Below, one piece after another: positions 20,703 to 31,540 of a stretch of 64,000 nt of DNA. The number at the start of each line of letters is the position of its first letter. The stretch's first letter is position 1. Made by a program: the position numbers and the translations under genes. This stretch comes from Semisulcospira habei (taxonomy: Eukaryota > Mollusca > Gastropoda > Semisulcospiridae). The DNA is taken from positions 158,870,897 to 158,934,896 of the forward strand of contig BTPG01000003.1 in the NCBI GenBank assembly GCA_036245525.1, written 5' to 3'. The notes under the pieces were generated by a model that worked only from the letters and a program-made list of their open reading frames with translations, made no database searches and had not been told where the DNA came from.

Positions 20703-22521
20703 CAACACACTCGACACTCTGCCTTCTTCGCCTTGCCTCCCTGACACCCCCTTTTCCGGCACTCCCCTCTCGTCCTTCCGCCCCGTCTCTCAGGATGAAG
20801 TTCTCAAGACCATAAAGTCCATGCCTTTCAAAACCTGCGAACTAGACCCCCTCCCAGCTTCCCTCTACCAGGACGGCCTCCCAAAACTTTTGCCCTTCAT
20901 TACCGACATCATCAACACATCTCTAGAAAATGGCTCCGTCCCCGATATCTTCAAGTCCGCCATCGTCCGTCCTCTCCTCAAAAAACACAACCTCGACCCA
21001 AACGAACTCAAGAACTACCGCCCAGTCTCCAATCTCTCTTTCCTGTCCAAGCTTCTTGAGAAGGTCGTACTCAACCAACTCAACCTCCACCTCGCCGACA
21101 ACAACCTCCTCAGTCCCTTCCAGTCTGCCTATCGCAAACATCACAGCGCTGAAACTGCCCTTCTACATATCCTAAACGACCTGCTTCTCTCCACTGACTC
21201 GGGCAACATCTCCCTTCTTACGCTACTCGATCTCTCTGCCGCCTTCGACACCATAGACCACACTATCCTCCTCCACCGCCTCCACCACTCCTTTGGCATC
21301 ACTGACTCTGCTCACTCCTGGTTTCTCTCCTACCTCTCCGACAGACAGCAGTCCGTCACCATCGACGGCGTCTCCTCCAACCCAGTCAGGCTCTCCTGCG
21401 GCGTTCCTCAGGGGTCCGTCCTGGGCCCGGTCCTTTTTACACTCTACATCTCCCCCCTGTCCAACATCATCCAGTCTCACCACATACACCACCACCTCTA
21501 CGCTGACGACTCACAACTACTAGACAAAGACAAACTCGACAACACTCAGACACTACTGACTCGCACGGCTGACTGCTATGAGGACGTGAAAAACTGGATG
21601 ACAGCAAACAAGCTCAAACTGAACGACGACAAAACGGAAGCCATGCTGGTAGGCACTCGCCAGAAACTTTCCCAGCTCTCTCCCTCTCTCCACCTTCAAC
21701 TCGACAGCACCCCCATCTCCCTCTCTGACTCGGTCAAGAACCTTGGCGTTATCCTCGATTCCTCTCTTTCCATGACCAGCTTCGTCTCCGCCACGGCCCA
21801 GGCATGTTATTTCCACCTCCACCGCATCAGTCAGATCAGAAAATACCTCACTACCGAAGCTGCCACCAAACTCGCTGTCTCTCTCATCTTATCTCGCATC
21901 GACTACTGCAACTCTCTCCTTTCTGGCCTTCCTCACTCCACCACTCTCACTCTCCAGCGCGTCCAGAACAATGCTGCCCGCCTCGTCCTCAGAAAGAAAA
22001 AATCCGACCACATCACTCCCCTGCTCAAGCTCCTTCACTGGCTCCCCATCCCCCAACGCATCCAATACAAGATACTGTCTCTCTGCTACAAATCCCTGAA
22101 CAACTACGCTCCTGCGTATCTCTCCAACTTACTTCACCCCTACACTCCTCCCCGCTCCCTCCGCTCCGCCTCTGACCCTCTCCGACTCCTCATCCCCCGC
22201 ACCAAACTCAGCACTTTCGGCCCCCGCTCTTTCTCAGTATACGGTCCAACCACCTGGAACACTCTCCCACTCTCTCTCCGTCAGAAACACTCGCTCTCCT
22301 CCTTCCAGTCTGCCCTCAAAACTCATCTCTTTCAACAGTTCTAGCACTATATCACCACACTCCCCAGCCCAAGCTGACCGTCGTAATGTATCTTCACTAT
22401 TTGTGTTACGTGAGTCATTGTCTAAAGCGTGCGCATGCGTGTGCGAGTTGTGAGTGCGCGCTTAGAGTTATAATTATTATAAGATAAGCGCATTATAAAT
22501 ACCGTAATTATTATTATTATT
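20703..22521 (+). mobile_element. L2-like LINE, copy 3, 5'-truncated with target duplication
   Basis: Flanked by the 10-bp duplication AATTATAATT (20693-20702 and 22522-22531). It starts within the RT linker and ends in ATT repeats, so the 5' end was lost at insertion. It interrupts a family 2 MITE. Its RT frame is intact for 507 residues, making this the youngest-looking L2-like copy here. Confidence 0.88.
20821..22344 (+). CDS. L2-like LINE reverse transcriptase, intact frame, N-terminus missing
   Basis: An open frame of 507 residues carrying all RT blocks in order: TCELDPLPASLY (block 0), NYRPVSNLSFLSKLLEKVVL, FQSAYRKHHSAETALL, LLDLSAAFDTIDHTILLHRL (first catalytic Asp), SCGVPQGSVLGPVLF and HLYADDSQLL (catalytic YADD). 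The C-terminal region ends THLFQQF, identical in style to copies 1 and 2. The endonuclease and ORF1 are absent, so it cannot move by itself. The first Met is internal, not a genuine start; the frame upstream to 20703 is part of the same domain. Confidence 0.88.
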   Translation: MPFKTCELDPLPASLYQDGLPKLLPFITDIINTSLENGSVPDIFKSAIVRPLLKKHNLDPNELKNYRPVSNLSFLSKLLEKVVLNQLNLHLADNNLLSPFQSAYRKHHSAETALLHILNDLLLSTDSGNISLLTLLDLSAAFDTIDHTILLHRLHHSFGITDSAHSWFLSYLSDRQQSVTIDGVSSNPVRLSCGVPQGSVLGPVLFTLYISPLSNIIQSHHIHHHLYADDSQLLDKDKLDNTQTLLTRTADCYEDVKNWMTANKLKLNDDKTEAMLVGTRQKLSQLSPSLHLQLDSTPISLSDSVKNLGVILDSSLSMTSFVSATAQACYFHLHRISQIRKYLTTEAATKLAVSLILSRIDYCNSLLSGLPHSTTLTLQRVQNNAARLVLRKKKSDHITPLLKLLHWLPIPQRIQYKILSLCYKSLNNYAPAYLSNLLHPYTPPRSLRSASDPLRLLIPRTKLSTFGPRSFSVYGPTTWNTLPLSLRQKHSLSSFQSALKTHLFQQF

Positions 22522-22531
22522 AATTATAATT

Positions 22532-22602
22532 TGTCACTACCCTTGAACGAAATGTATCAGTTTCTGTCTGTCTCCCATCGTAGTTTGTCAGAAGTGATTG
22601 AA
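22532..22602. mobile_element. Foldback MITE family 2, right half
   Basis: TCACTACCCTTGAAC completes the arm at 20650-20670 once the LINE at 20703-22521 is removed. Confidence 0.65.
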
Positions 22603-22772
22603 TTAACACATTGAGCCCATCAAGTTACAGTATTGTCCATTAGACTGCATACCAGTTCAGGAGATGGATCAAACATGACAGTTCAAGGGTGGTGCCAGAA
22701 AAGCTTGGCGCCTGTAGTTGCAAATGTTCATTTGTTCTTCTGCTGACTATGGTGTGAGGGCTGAATGAGTTA
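22603..22772. mobile_element. Foldback MITE, family 2
   Basis: Left end TTAACACATTGAGCCC, right end GGGCTGAATGAGTTAC, with the core GGAGATGGATCAAACATGAC and AAGGGTGGTGCCAGAAAAGC. The right inner arm is missing, so it is a deleted copy. Confidence 0.65.
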
Positions 22773-22842
22773 CTGTGAGGGCGTGTTATTGGATGTGATG
22801 TTCGTGATGTAAACAACACTGATTTACTGCTTGCTGTTGCAG

Positions 22843-22954
22843 TTGCTGAAAGAGTCTCCAGTAATGAACTTCAGCATCCATGAAAACCTGATAGAGGCAC
22901 TGCTGGAGTTACAGGCCTATGCAGATGTACAGGCAGTGCTGGCAAGGTTTGATG
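22843..22954 (+). CDS. ST7: ST7 homologue, exon 5
   Basis: Acceptor TTGCTGTTGCAG ends at 22842; donor GTGAGG at 22955. It encodes [20 protein letters not shown] then [17 protein letters not shown] and one base of an Asp codon. The ST7 hallmark is [22 protein letters not shown]. It is separated from exon 4 by 10,989 bases, most of which is DIRS copy B and an L2-like LINE. Confidence 0.96.
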
Positions 22955-22976
22955 GTGAGGCTTTTCTTTCTTTCTT

Positions 22977-24485
22977 TTTGGCTCACATGCAAAGCAAAAG
23001 TGAGTCTATGTTCTGGGCCAGTGGTCGTCCGTCTGTCGTCCGTCTGCCATAGTTGTAAACTTTAACATTGGCATTTTCTCGGAGACTATTCAAGCTACAG
23101 TCTTCAAACTTGGCTCAAGGATAATTTGTGGCAAGACCTTTCTAAACATACCAATTTCAGTGACCTCTCACAAAGGTCAAGGTCACGGGATCAGGAAATA
23201 TATCCAAAATAGCTATTTTTGGACATAATTTATTTTTTCTCAAATACTATTCACAACTTCAAGCCCAAACTTTTTTGGTACAAAGATACCTGAAGGTAAG
23301 ATCTTTGTACGCACACTAATTTGGTTGAACCCTCTGAAAGGTCAAGGGTCTCAAGAGCTCAGGAAATGGGTGCAAAATAGCCATATTTTTACAAAAGATG
23401 TTTTTTGGCTCATGAGCGAAGCAAAATTGAGTCAATGTTTTGGGCCAGTGGTCGTCTGTCGTCCGTCCGCCCACGCCGTCCGTCATTCATGGTAAACTTT
23501 AACATTGGCATTTTCTCGGAGACTATTCAAGCCACATTCTTCAAATGTGGCCCAAGGATACTTTGTTGAAATACCTTTCTAAACATACCAATTTGGGTGA
23601 CCACTCACAAAGGTCAAGGTCACAGAGGATCAGGAAATAGGTCAAAAATAGCTATATTTTGACATAATTTATTTTTTATCAAATACTATTCACAACTTCA
23701 AACCCAAACTTGGTACAAAGATACCTGATGGTAAGACCTTTCTATGCATACTAATTTAGTTGATCCCTCGAAAAGGTCAAGGGTCACAAGAGCTCAGGAA
23801 ATAGGTGAAAAATAGCCAAATTTTGACAAAAGATGTTTTTTCTCAAATACTATTCACAACTTCAAACCCAAGCTTGGTACAGAGATACCTGATGGTAAGA
23901 CCTATCTATGCATACTAATTTGGATGACCCCTCAGAAAGGTCAAGGGTCACAAGGGCTCAGGAAATAGGTCCGAAATAGCCATATTTTGACAAAAGATGT
24001 TTTTTCTCAAATACTATTCACAACTTTAAACCCAAACTTGCTACAGAGATACCTGATGGGAAGACCCTTCTATGCACACTAATTTGGTTGATCCCTCGGA
24101 AAGGTAAAGGGTCACGAGAGCTCAGGAAATAAGTCTAAAATAGCCATATTTTGACAAAAGATTTTTTTCTCAAATACTATTCACAACTTAAAACCCAAAT
24201 TTGGTACAGAGATACCTGATGGTAAGACCTATCTATGCATACTAATTTGGATGACCCCTTGAAAAGGTCAAGGGTCACAAGAGGCTGGCAAATGTGTGTA
24301 AAATGCTGATTTTTGATAAAATTGTAGGTATTCCCAAATGTTTGCAAATTTGTTAACCAAATTTGGTACAAAGATAGCTGATGATAAGACCTTCCTATGC
24401 ATACTAATTTAGTCGACTCATCACAAAGGTCGTGGGTCACGGGGGGGTTGACAGATGTGTGAAAAATGCTTACATTTTCAGAAAA
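22977..24485 (+). repeat. R1 interspersed repeat with 163-bp tandem units, left part
   Basis: A GGCTCA(CA)TGAGC head and GTCCGTC microsatellite occur twice (22979 and 23405). They are followed by tandem units about 163 bases long, each with ACTATTCACAACTTCAAACC, TACCTGATGGTAAGACC and AAGGTCAAGGGTCAC. Units end near 23176, 23350, 23610, 23780, 23944, 24110, 24270 and 24430. DIRS copy C interrupts the element at about 24486, and R1 resumes at 34431. No protein coding is evident. Confidence 0.85.
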
Positions 24486-24715
24486 TGTATTTTTCTCTAA
24501 AAGATATTTTTTAGAAAAATACTTACCGATGGCATTACTATAAGGAAAATACCCCTTAGCTTACAGATTTCAGCCTAAGAACCCTTTGTGTGTTCCAACA
24601 CAACCAGGGATGCAACTCTAGGGAGTTTTAACCAAGGACCTTGGGTAGTCTGCCTTCCCTCCATAAGGCCACGTGAGCAGTGTAGTCACGTCAGTCTTAC
24701 TCTGAGCATATTGGC
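24486..24715 (-). repeat. DIRS copy C right inverted terminal repeat
   Basis: It pairs with 33825-34430 after removing the SINE-like copy; shared blocks include CAACACAACCAGGGATGCAA and AAGGCCACGTGAGCAGTGTA (with small differences). Confidence 0.82.
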
Positions 24716-24740
24716 AGCAAGCGGGGTAGGTGGGAGGGCC

Positions 24741-24842
24741 CTCTGAGTAATGCCATCGGTAAGTATTTTTCGAAAAAATATCTTTTAGAGAAAAATACAT
24801 TTGTTTCCTCACAATCCATACCGATGGCATTACTATAAGGAA
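24741..24842 (-). repeat. DIRS copy C internal complementary region
   Basis: In plus coordinates the left half (AGTAATGCCATCGGTAAGTA to AGAAAAATACA) mirrors the right outer end at 24486-24545. The right half (TTTGTTTCCTCACAATCCAT to CTATAAGGAAG) mirrors the left outer end at about 34395-34430. Confidence 0.82.
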
Positions 24843-24923
24843 GAATAGCGAAAAGGAGGAGGGTGCCGCCCAAAAACCCCGCCACTGCAAAGCGTAGCCA
24901 CGAGGGGTAACCTCCCAACAATT

Positions 24924-25866
24924 TCAGCTAAGTGTTACCTGAGGCACCCGGAGGGAGTGTTGCGCTGCCGAGAGGTCTCCGACGAGGGCCATGTTGTCTT
25001 GCTGGCCGGAGAGGTCTTGGAGATAGAAGTGGGCGAAGGTGGACTCTGCTCGCCACCCGACAGCCGCTACAATGTCTCTGACTGCGCAGTTACGGTCGAA
25101 GGCAACGCTCGTGGCAACAGCTCTGACCTCATGTGCCCATATCCGCATTCTCTTAGCCCCCTCCGGGGAGATATCCTTGTATGCGGAGCGGATGACCCAT
25201 CACAGCCAGGACGAGATCGTCTGGGCGGAAATGTCAGCTCGGCCTGGGGCCAAAGGCAGGAAGAGGCGAGTGCGGCCTCTCCTGATGGGCTTTACTCTGC
25301 GCAGGTAGACTTTCAACGCTCGGACCGGGTCCTGCAGTCGGGACGTCTGGGACCGGTCAAAACTGTGAGCGGGCGGAGACTCATCACCCGTGCCGCGACT
25401 GAGGGGAGTCTATTCTTGGCCAAGAAGGATGGGTTGGTCAGGAGTTGTAATGAGCCCTTGGCCCTGAACTGTATGCAGGCCGGGTCCACTGATAGTGCGT
25501 ACAGCTCACTATCTCTGGCCGCTGTGACGAGGGCCAAGAGGAAGCAGGTCTTCCTGGTCACGTCCGCGAGGCGGGCCAAGGGAAGAGGTTTGAACCGACT
25601 GGAGTTCAACCAGGTTAACACCCAAGGGAGATCCCACTGCGGAAGGAGAGAGAACGAGAGACCAGATGATGGAGTTCAAAGTGGGACATCAGGTCTGAGA
25701 GGTCCTTGCACGCACCCGGGTCCGGTAGGCCCAAGTGCTGGTAAGTGTCAGCAACCATGGAGAGGTAGCCTCTGATGGTGATCGGGGCCAAGTTCTGCTT
25801 TCTAAACAGCCACAAGAAGAACTCGGCCAGCTGAGGCATGGTCAGTGCTGTCGGGGAGAGGCGCAC
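24924..25866 (-). pseudogene. DIRS copy C tyrosine recombinase, frameshifted
   Basis: Read from 25866 downward: LAPITIRGYLSMVADTYQHL, then after a frame change LTWLNSSRFKPLPLARLADV and VTAARDSELYALS (box I Arg kept), a gap near 25312, and finally WAHEVRAVATSVAFDRNCAV and STFAHFYLQDLSG with the nucleophilic Tyr. All catalytic residues are present, but the frame breaks at about 25615 and between 25313 and 25148. It is a relic of the recombinase that inserts the circular DNA copy. Confidence 0.82.
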
Positions 25867-25961
25867 AGACTCGCACCAGGACTGTAGCCTCCTTTGTACA
25901 CCCGGCGGGTGGATGGTCTACGGGCTGCAGCAATCGCCTCCACTGCTGCATTTGAGAAACC

Positions 25962-26845
25962 TCAGGCTGCGAGGGCTTGCCACACAACTGCCAGGCTTGA
26001 AGAAGTAGTCTCTCCAGGCAAGGGTGGAAGAGATTCTGCCTGGGCTGCGTCAGCATTGTGTGAGGCGTAGGGAGCCGGAGAGGAGGGTCCGTGGCGAGGC
26101 TCAAGAGGACTGTCACCCAGCTCCTGTTCCAACTGAACGGGGCCACGAGGAGTAGGACCGTATTGCATCCCCGGAGATTGAAAAGGACCTTGGGCACCAG
26201 CACTGAGGGAGGATAAGCGTAGGCCACGAGGCCCTCCCAGGCGAGCGGGTCCGGGATGGGCGAGACAAAGAGCGGGAGCTGCTTGTTCCATCTGGTTGCA
26301 AACAGGTTGATCATGGGCGTCTCCCAGTGCACACAGATCATCCGGAAGATGTCCAGACGGAGGGACCACAGTGTGGAGAAGCTGACCCTGTCGAGAGAGA
26401 GGGAGTCCGCGAGAACATTCAGGTGGCCCGGGATGTGTCGCGCCCACAGTGCAATTCCATGATCTCTGCCCCACAGGAGAATCTGGTACAGCAGCATGCA
26501 GAGGGACAGGGACCGCATGCCGCCTTGCTTCTGGAATATAGGCTACCACCGTCGCGTTGTCGGACAGGATCAGGACTTCCTGGCCGTGGAGCCGCGACTC
26601 CCAGTTGATGAGCGCCATCCAGATGGCTTTCAACTCTAGCCAGTTGATATGCTTGTCTCGGAGTTCCGAAGCCACCGACGAGGCGGCGCTGAACTCCGGC
26701 AGTAAGGCTTGCGTCCGAGCAGAGCGAAAACTGCGGCAAGGTTGGGGGGGAGGGGGGGAAGAGTGGCACTCACGTCTCCAACCAAGACTGGTCTGTCCAT
26801 CTTTGAAGGTGAGGCCGGATCAACAGCAGAACTGGGATTAGGGCC
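25962..26845 (-). pseudogene. DIRS copy C RNase H and Dam-like region, frameshifted
   Basis: Starting at the hAT insertion, the frame gives LRWTDQSW-like sequence, then CSDASLTAG near 26720 (first Asp), LELKAIWMALINW, LSDNATVVAYIPEA near 26540, RARHIPGHLNVLADSLS near 26440 and FRMICVHWETPMINLFATRW near 26330, ending in LVAPFSWNRSW. Three frames are needed. The upstream half of the domain is beyond the hAT element at 30513. Confidence 0.8.
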
Positions 26846-28027
26846 GCGAGATCCAGACCTGTTTACTCATATGTCTTTTGTGTATTTTCTACGCAGTTTT
26901 TAGGAACAGTATGCCAGTACACAAAAATGAAAATCAATACGATCAACAAAAAACAAAAAAAATCCGAAAAAAAACTTGATCCACAATTTTAATCTTCATT
27001 GCCAAGAACGATAACTCTTTGTTCCCGCCATTTTGGCACGCGGCAAGATGTCGAAGCATCAAACGAGTGACTGTACTGCCTCTACAAAGCCGTTTGCAAA
27101 GAAAAGGAAGAGAGAACAGATATTTCTGGACAGATACAAGAAGATTCCAGAGATAGAGGCTTCTGCTGCAGGAAACACGTATGCAAGATGTGCCTACTGC
27201 AAGGCTGATTTTTCCATTGCGCACTCAGGTGTGTACGACATCGAGCGCCATTGTGAGAAAAAAAAAAAACACAAACTCAATGAGGCAGCTGTGAAGACTG
27301 CTGCTCAGTGCTCATCCATTACAAAATTCATACCGTCACAGAGTATCAAGACTGAGGAAGAGTCAGTGATCAGAGCAGAAGTAACGCTGACTGAATTGAT
27401 CGTTCAAAACAATCTGCCTCTGTCCACTTCTGATGCCATCTCTCAAACAGTGAAGTCAGCCTTCCCAGACTCTAAGATAGCGCAAAACTATTCTTGTTGT
27501 CGAAATAAAGCAACAACGATTGTGCAGTGCATGGCAGATGACATCAAGACGGAATTGAGACGGAGAATTTCTGCTGGCCCCTTCTCAGTGTCTACGGATG
27601 GGAGCAATGAGCAACGGGACAAGCAGTATCCTATTGTCATTACAAGTATTGGTGATTCGGGCGCGGAGCAGATGATTCGGGCGTGGAGCAGAATCTACTC
27701 TCCGTACCAGTCCTTGATCTTCAGACACCAGCAACAGGTGAGAGTTCACTTCATGCTGGTTTACAAAGCCTTTTGTTGTAAATGAGTCACCATGTTGCCT
27801 TATACATATGGAATTGTTCTGGAAAAAGTTAACAAATTATATACTTGAGAAGTTAACTGTTCTCCATTGATTGCATAGTAACCCTTTGTACCTTTGAACG
27901 CGTTCAGTTGGCATGGGCCATAAACTAGGGGAACCTGGGACTAGTGGAGTGTTGGAATTAACCCCACCTTATTCAGCTGAGGGAGAAATAGGTGACATGT
28001 AATTACAGTACACAATAAAACATGCTG

Positions 28028-28032
28028 CTGCA

Positions 28033-28110
<78 letters not shown>
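28028..28110. repeat. (TC)n microsatellite
   Basis: A run of about 40 TC dinucleotides in the intron of the hAT transposase. Its end served as the target of the adjacent SINE-like insertion. Confidence 0.95.
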
Positions 28111-28113
<3 letters not shown>

Positions 28114-28491
28114 CCCGGGTCTGCCCTGGGGGACTTGGGTAGGGTTAACTACTTTTTAGTTCTCAGGGTCACCCTGGTCAGCCCACAGGGTGGGTTTCCT
28201 TTCCGATTCTGGGGCATGTGTTACTGTCTACCCTTGGTCCATTCACCTTATTTGCCTTTTTTAAACTCTCCCTACTGTCTGCTCTGCCTGTAGCTCTTGA
28301 TATTGGATGTGTGTTGCTAAATGGTCTTAGCTTTATTTAGGCCCCATGTCGTAGCTTTATTTAACGTATTGGACCGGCTGGCGACATACATTCAATATTC
28401 TGTTTAGTTTTTTTCACAAGCAGTGCAGGCACGTCCTGAGAAAGCCTTGTTGTTGTCGGGACGTTAAGCAATGTACAATCAATCAATCAAT
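28114..28491 (+). mobile_element. SINE-like retroposon, copy 2
   Basis: Begins CCCGGGTCTGCCCTGGGGGA and ends GGGACGTTAAGCAATGTACA plus CAAT repeats. Flanked by the 13-bp duplication CTCTCTCTCTTCC (28101-28113 and 28492-28504). It lies inside the intron of the hAT transposase. Confidence 0.87.
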
Positions 28492-29908
28492 CTCTCTCTC
28501 TTCCTCTTCTGCTAATCTCAAAATTGAACTGAAATTAAAGAGCACTTTTGCTGTATGCAGGAGAAAACATCTACAAGCTGGTAGAGAAGGAGCTGTTGGT
28601 GAAAGATGGCTCCAGGACATGAGCCATCAGTTCCTTGGGACAACTGTTTGTCGCTTGGATGTGATAATGCTGCAGTAATGGTTGGCAAGCACAAGGGGTT
28701 GTACGGCCGAATGATTAATAAACAACTAACCTTCATCTGTCGGGCTGCCCATGTCACCTCCTCCATAGAGCTGCACAGAAAGCGGCCTCAAACCTGCCTT
28801 TCAACATTGACGAACTTTTGATTGATCTGTACTACTACTTTGAGAACTCCAGCAAGCGCCTTGCTACTCTTGAACTCTTGCAAGAGGATGTAAGAAATCA
28901 GAAGATTTTTAAACATGGGCAGACGCGTTGGCTGAGTGTTGACAACTGCATCAACCGCATGCTGGAAAACTGGAAGCCTCTGGAAGAGTTCTTCCGAAAA
29001 GAGCTGCCTCCTGCAAGTATGTTGTCTGCAGAGTCTCGGATTGCAAGACTGCGGGCTTTCTTTCGATCATCAACAAATAAACTTTACTGCTTGTTTTTGA
29101 AGCATGCTCTGAAGCCAATTGATGTCCTGAACCAGCAGTTACAAAATGAATCGCCACAAATCCACATTCTGCAGCCTTTGCTTTGCAAGTTTATGAATGA
29201 TCTAATGATCAGATTTGTGAAGCCATCAGCTCTTGTTGGCAAAGGCATCCTTGATGTTGATTTCAAGTCCCATCTAAACCAGAAAAAGAAAGACCAAATC
29301 CTCTTCAGTGAAGAAGTAAAGGTGATGATAGAGAAGAAGGAGGACCACAAACTTCGAGACAAAAGGATCGAGGAGTTTTATGCCAATGCCCTGGCTTTCT
29401 ATGTGTCGGCAATCTCCTACATCAAGGAAAAGTGCCCTGTTGATGACAAGCTACTGAAGCATGCCATGGTGGTTGACACATCCAAACGTGTGGATGGGGT
29501 GACAGGGCCAGACTTGACCTTTTTCTTGGATCGACCTTTTTCCCAAAGGGTTGTACAAAGGATACAATCATGGAAGAGTTTTTGAACTACAGGTCTCATG
29601 AAAGCATTCCTCGGGTGAAAGAAGACAGGATAAATGCGAAGTGGTGTGCAATTGGAGAAATCAAGGATGCTGCTGGAGTGGCTTTGTTCTCCAATTTGAG
29701 CAAAGTCTGCCTTGGGATCCTGTCAATTCCTCACAGCAGTGCAGGATGCAAACGGATTTTCTCTTGCGTTCGTAAAAACAAGACTGACCAACGGGCTTCT
29801 CTTTCATCAAAGACACTTGACAGCCTGATGGTGGTTAAGGCAAAACCTAGACCAGCACTTGGTAGAAAGTACACCAACTCACAGCCTGCCAAGTTCAAGT
29901 CTGCATAA

Positions 29909-30502
29909 TACAGGTCACTCAAAACAAAATAACGAGTAATGCTCAAACTGACAGTGGCTGAGTGCGAAATATGTGCCTAGCCCCAATATCTGATTTTGAA
30001 TGTAAAGCTTATATTCATTTCACCACCTAGAACCATAACTGATTATCTTGAAACTTTTTAAAGTATCAAAATAATCGGTTGTGGCTCAAAGGTGAGAATT
30101 TGATCTTTCAACAGACTGTGAGTTAACCAAACATGTTAAGCATTGCCCATCCCTGTGATTCTGATGGTAAAGTTGATTCAGAACTGAGCGCTGAGCTGAT
30201 TTTTCGTGTTCAGCAAACTGTGACTGGTATAATGAGCCTATCTCTGCCTTCTGATTTTTAGTGCAAATGTTACAATTAGTGTAAAACATACTGTGACTAA
30301 AATGTACTGAGCTTCGCCTTAACTTCTAATTCTGAATTGTAAACCTGGTCACATGGAGAGATTGGAACACAGAAGATGGAATATCCTAATATTTTGATAA
30401 GTTTGTTTTGGAAGCGTGTTCACTAGTACACAATATTTTTGAGAAGTACACAATTTTTTTCCCATGAATACACAAATCTAAAATAGGGGATAAACAGGTC
30501 TG
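29909..30502 (+). other. hAT 3' non-coding region
   Basis: AT-rich sequence between the transposase stop and the right inverted repeat. GTACACAA-type subterminal motifs occur at 30426 and 30448 and, on the left side, at 26917 (AGTACACAAA), a pattern common for hAT transposase binding sites. Confidence 0.6.
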
Positions 30503-31135
30503 GAGATCTCCCAAGGACGGTCGCCAGTGGAGCAGAAGATAGAGCTGGAGCGGGCGCAAGTAGAGCCGGCTGAGGTGTAACAGGTCTGCCGCTGTGCTCA
30601 TTAGACCCAGGCGCTGGAGCCAAGTTCTGGCCGGAACCATGTCGGCAAGAGACACCTGGTGGGCTAGGGACGTCAACTTCAGGATCCTAGCCTCCGGTAA
30701 ACGCACCCTGTTGAGGTCGGTCAAGAATTCCATGCCGAGGTGAACGAACCTGCGAGACGGAACGAGGTCCGACTTCCCCATGTTGATGAGGTACGCGAGC
30801 CGGCGAAGAAGCGCTAGGAGCGTGCCCCTGTCTAGTGAGGTCGCATCCTGGTTTTTGAGCAGGTCGTCGAGATAATTGGAGGTAGGGCTTGAGGAAACCT
30901 GCCTGGCTTTGGCCACTACGGCATCCATGATCCTCGTAAAGACCCAAGGGCTGAGGTTGAGGCCAAAGAGGAGGGCTCGGAACTGGTAGACCACTCCGCC
31001 GAAGGCGAAGCGCAGGTAACAGCGAGATGCAGGGTGCATGAGTACATGTAGGTACGCGTCCGAGAGGTCAAGACTGACAGCAAAGTCCATAGGCTGAACC
31101 GAGGCTCGTAAAGCTCTTGCCGTTTCCATGCAAAA

Positions 31136-31161
31136 GGGGGGGGGGGGGGGGGGGGGGGGGG
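31136..31161. repeat. Poly(G) tract, 26 bases, in RT coding region
   Basis: An uninterrupted G run (poly-C on the coding strand), preceded on the coding strand by the short repeat GTTCATTGTTCATT. It replaces about 20 bases that in copies B and D encode APS(F/L)xMET. Confidence 0.9.
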
Positions 31162-31386
31162 CAACAATGAACAATGAACTTGTTCAAGGCCGAGAGGTCT
31201 ATGACTGGTCGCCACTTGCCGCCAGGCTTCGGAACCACGAAGAGGCGACTGTAGAAGGCCGGAGAGTCGTGGCGAGCTACTATCTCCGTGGCAGCCTTCT
31301 GGAGCAGAGCGGAGATCTCTCCCTGAAGAGTGTCTGCCCTAGACTGGTCGACCGGCATGCGCGTCCAGAGAGGGGAGCATCTCAGT

Positions 31387-31411
31387 GGGGGGGGGGGGGG
31401 GGGGGGGGGGG
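31387..31411. repeat. Poly(G) tract, 25 bases, in RT coding region
   Basis: Uninterrupted G run lying between the TFQ/SFRTPS and RCSPLWTRMP segments of the RT N-terminus. In copy D this place is CACCCACCCCCGCTCCG. Confidence 0.9.
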
Positions 31412-31540
31412 ATGGAGTCCGAAAAGAGATATGGAGGCCGTCCGAGATCGTGGCGAGAATCCAAGGGTCTTCCGGCAGCAGCGACCGCCACTCGTCACTG
31501 TGCAGCGCTAGCCTCCCGCCCACTGGAGACCCTGCAGGAA

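Larger units (their letters stand above)
27048..29908 (+). pseudogene. hAT transposase with BED-type zinc finger, one intron, broken
   Basis: The start is ATG at 27048 (MSKHQTSDC). The N-terminus is basic, then a BED-like finger CAYCKADF...H...H (about residues 54-80), then the hAT core with FSVSTDGSNEQRDKQYPIV. A 20-bp tandem duplication at 27651-27690 shifts the frame. The corrected frame ends exon 1 at 27737 (GTGAGA donor) and joins exon 2 at 28561 (acceptor TGTATGCAG) as ATG-ENIYKLV. Further shifts lie near 28612, 28735 and 29570. The C-terminal dimerisation block (GILSIPHSSAGCKRIFSCVR) ends at 29908. It would excise and insert the element, but this copy cannot make it. Confidence 0.85.
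26854..30502 (+). mobile_element. hAT transposon, autonomous-type but degenerate, 6-bp target duplication
   Basis: The ends are CAGACCTGTTTA and its mirror TAAACAGGTCTG. GAGATC is duplicated at 26848-26853 and 30503-30508. Removing the element and one GAGATC restores the DIRS frame as LGDLAA, so the borders are exact. The 3649-bp element holds a two-exon transposase gene, a TC microsatellite and a SINE-like copy in its intron. A 6-bp rather than 8-bp duplication marks the hAT subgroup with short target duplications. Confidence 0.92.

Noticed and set aside
23170..24480. Regularly spaced repeats resembling a CRISPR array
   Set aside because: The 163-bp unit is repeated throughout, without short repeats and unique spacers, and the locus is a eukaryotic intron.
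31128..31511. Poly-glycine or poly-proline proteins from G/C runs
   Set aside because: They are translations of homopolymer tracts in the wrong frame of DIRS genes.
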